In this document: positions 13,516 through 14,860 of the stretch, piece by piece
Numbering within the stretch: the stretch's first letter is position 1
How the letters are laid out: every line of letters starts with the position of its first letter
Assembly: GCA_913048545.1 (NCBI GenBank)
Contig: CAJWWH010000033.1
Span: forward strand, 1-14,860
Direction of reading: 5' to 3'
From: an uncultured Opitutia bacterium
GTDB lineage: Bacteria > Verrucomicrobiota > Verrucomicrobiae > Opitutales > MB11C04
DNA length: 14,860 nucleotides
Made by a program: the position numbers and the translations under genes
Notes under the pieces: model-generated
Seen by the model: only the letters and a program-made list of their open reading frames with translations
What the model was told of the DNA's origin: nothing
Database searches by the model: none

Positions 13516-14304
13516 TCAGATTTCGGAAATTGTATGACGGACTACTGTAGTTGTCCTAGAATACAAAAAATCATTCTTTGCGTCTCGCTTCGCACCCTGC
13601 CCCAAAAGGTAATCAAGGAGTGGACCATCCCGAACCACGACCTCCCGCACAAGAAGGTACTTGGATGAATAATCTTCAAGTACACCCGATTCTTTTACCA
13701 AACCAGCTTTTGTCTTTCGCTCTACAACCACCCGGTGTCCTCTGTGTTTCTCGAGAATTGGCTCCCAGGCGTTGGGAACCAACCCGGTCAAACCAGTTCC
13801 GATTTCATTGACGCGTTTATCCGCGTTCTTGATCTTCCCTATGGAGGAATCCTTGCTTATTGCGCCAAGAATTGCTTGCGAAGCTTGGCCAAAGGCATCC
13901 CGCAACATGTTGTAGAAATTCAAGGATGCCCGAATGACACGATCAAAAAATGAGGGTTTTCTGATCCGTACGAGTTCTTTTGCCCATTCGGCTCCCTGTC
14001 TTGTATCGGCTTCCGGTGCAGGGCGAAGCAAGTAAGGAATCTTCTCTACTTCCGATGGATGAAGTACCAGCGAGTCAATGGGACCTACTTCCTCACTTCG
14101 GCTTTCTGAATAAAAGAGCTCAATCCCTTGAGCGAAAACACGCAGGAGTCCTACCTCCCATCCCCCATCCCCATGAGGAAGAATGATTCTTGATTTCTGA
14201 AATTTTTTCAGGCAATGGTCACGTGAGCGTCTTTTTAAAGCCGTACCAGTTAGGGCGGAGAAAAAAAGAAGGGCCAAAGGCAACCAAAAAGCCAAGCTAT
14301 CCAT
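13516..14304 (-). CDS. Membrane-anchored protein of unknown function with a possible Sm-like segment
   Basis: I do not recognise the family. The 262-residue product has one N-terminal membrane helix (about 4-22, SLAFWLPLALLFFSALTG) followed by KRRSRDH, so the bulk should face the cytoplasm. Residues 30-95 look beta-rich with GWEVGLLRVFAQGIELFY. Residues 115-160 are helical and amphipathic. Residues 181-222 (EPILEKHRGHRVVVERK, then GVLEDYSSKYLLVREV) resemble the strand pattern of an Sm-like or small SH3-like barrel, as in proteins where a G-x-x-V-x-V strand is followed by a GVL-x-D-Y-S strand. Such a segment would suggest RNA or protein binding near the membrane, which is inference only. It diverges from the lipoprotein gene at 14416 across 111 bases. 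The start ATG has no Shine-Dalgarno sequence. Confidence 0.65.
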   Translation of the reverse strand: MDSLAFWLPLALLFFSALTGTALKRRSRDHCLKKFQKSRIILPHGDGGWEVGLLRVFAQGIELFYSESRSEEVGPIDSLVLHPSEVEKIPYLLRPAPEADTRQGAEWAKELVRIRKPSFFDRVIRASLNFYNMLRDAFGQASQAILGAISKDSSIGKIKNADKRVNEIGTGLTGLVPNAWEPILEKHRGHRVVVERKTKAGLVKESGVLEDYSSKYLLVREVVVRDGPLLDYLLGQGAKRDAKNDFLYSRTTTVVRHTISEI

Positions 14305-14395
14305 AACGAAAACCCATTCTGTTCAAGATCCGCTTGAAGACGAGCGCAATATTTTCATTAAATATTCTCAACACACTAAAGAAAAACATTGTATT

Positions 14396-14404
14396 TGTTA
14401 TAAT
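14396..14404 (+). promoter_or_regulatory. Extended -10 promoter element for the lipoprotein gene
   Basis: TG-T-TATAAT is a perfect extended -10 box with no good -35 box at the expected distance. The predicted start is near 14411, only about five bases before the ATG at 14416. The transcript would then be almost leaderless from that ATG, or have a leader of about 50 bases if a TTG at 14461 is used. Confidence 0.45.
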
Positions 14405-14415
14405 TCGTCTGCTAA

Positions 14416-14860
14416 ATGGGTGATTCCCCTTCGTTTCCGTGGATTATTACTGTGCCCATTTTGAAACTCTTTCATAAGCCCTTTTTTTTAATAATCGCCT
14501 TCGGCGGGGTTATGAGTTGTTCGGATGAAACTGATGAAATCCCTTCGGATTCTTCCTTGAAAAACAGGCCGGCACCTATTGCCTCCGATCCAATCGAAGA
14601 GCCGGACAATTCTTTCCCCGTTGTCTACATCGAGGAACTAGATCAATTCCAAGAGTACTATAAGGATCAGCACACCACGAGCTTTAGCCACGTACCTTCC
14701 AAGAATTGGTTTAGTTACACAGCGGCAAAAGACGGGATTCTTACGAAAATCCTTTTGTACGGAAAAGCCAATGTTGTTCCTAATGAATATTACGGAACTT
14801 ACATGAGTGGCTTCATCCGTGAAGGCAATCCAACTACGGGCCCTAAGTATGGGGCTTGGA
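14416..14860 (+). CDS. Predicted lipoprotein, 3' end outside the window
   Basis: The frame opens at ATG 14416, directly after an in-frame TAA, and stays open to the window edge (148 codons seen). Residues 16-36 include a basic KLFHKP stretch, a hydrophobic FFLIIAFGG and the lipobox-like VMSC, so it is likely exported and lipid-anchored at Cys36. A TTG at 14461 in the same frame would give a more typical 20-residue lipoprotein signal (KLFHKPFFLIIAFGGVMSC) and may be the true start. An acidic, Ser/Pro-rich linker follows. From about residue 94 the motif NWFSYTAAKDGILTKILLYGKA resembles the beta-sandwich modules that read Q-x-F-T-A...DG-x-LTKI in secreted proteins. The function is unknown. The gene diverges from the membrane-anchored gene at 14304. 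Confidence 0.7.
   Translation, partial: MGDSPSFPWIITVPILKLFHKPFFLIIAFGGVMSCSDETDEIPSDSSLKNRPAPIASDPIEEPDNSFPVVYIEELDQFQEYYKDQHTTSFSHVPSKNWFSYTAAKDGILTKILLYGKANVVPNEYYGTYMSGFIREGNPTTGPKYGAW

Noticed and set aside
13365..13550. 61-codon plus-strand frame starting at TTG
   Set aside because: There is no recognisable family and no ribosome site, and it runs 35 bases into the well-supported minus-strand gene.
1..14860. A multi-gene defence, secretion or biosynthetic system
   Set aside because: Neighbouring genes have unrelated functions, point in different directions and have their own promoters or terminators; only leuS-lpxI looks like an operon.

Overview
This window looks like ordinary chromosomal DNA of a Gram-negative bacterium of the Planctomycetes-Verrucomicrobia group, most likely Verrucomicrobiota (Opitutae-like). 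That placement is inference. It rests on the tail of a Planctomycetes-type cytochrome c domain joined to leucine-rich repeats, a secreted sulfatase, a signal-peptide VOC-fold protein, an LpxI-type lipid A enzyme (so an outer membrane with lipid A is expected), and the lineage-like inserts of the leucyl-tRNA synthetase. Base composition is moderate. Almost no gene start has a recognisable Shine-Dalgarno sequence.

Layout, left to right. (1) 1-662, the 3' end of a cytochrome c/leucine-rich-repeat protein gene. (2) 743-1294, a small predicted regulator that joins a ribbon-helix-helix DNA-binding domain to a PAS-like sensor, with a TATAAT box and a perfect palindrome upstream. (3) 1448-2668, the cysteine desulfurase sufS, convergent with (4) a secreted sulfatase on the minus strand (2695-4086). 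(5) 4233-4790, a secreted VOC-fold protein that has lost most canonical metal ligands. (6) A 391-bp gene-free stretch holding a long-range inverted repeat, a good promoter and a 12-bp palindrome. (7) 5182-5802, a low-molecular-weight phosphatase-like protein whose catalytic cysteine is serine, followed by a clear intrinsic terminator. (8) 6015-7334, an RhlE-like DEAD-box helicase with DEVD in motif II. (9) 7503-8414, a single-repeat voltage-gated cation channel with the filter TLEDWTD. (10) 8565-11987, a probable leuS-lpxI operon. (11) 11984-13222, an enolase-superfamily (mandelate racemase-like) enzyme convergent with lpxI and sharing its stop-codon bases. (12) 13516-14304, a membrane-anchored protein with a possible Sm-like segment. 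(13) 14416 to the window edge, the 5' part of a lipoprotein gene.

Most genes are monocistronic and functionally unrelated, so the window is a mosaic of housekeeping genes (sufS, helicase, leuS, lpxI) and lineage-type accessory genes (sulfatase, channel, enolase-family enzyme, unknowns). I see no transposase, integrase, CRISPR array, tRNA, rRNA or recognisable defence cluster. The most unusual items are the ribbon-helix-helix/PAS fusion with its possible autoregulatory site, the Cys-less phosphatase-like protein, and the channel with a calcium-type filter.
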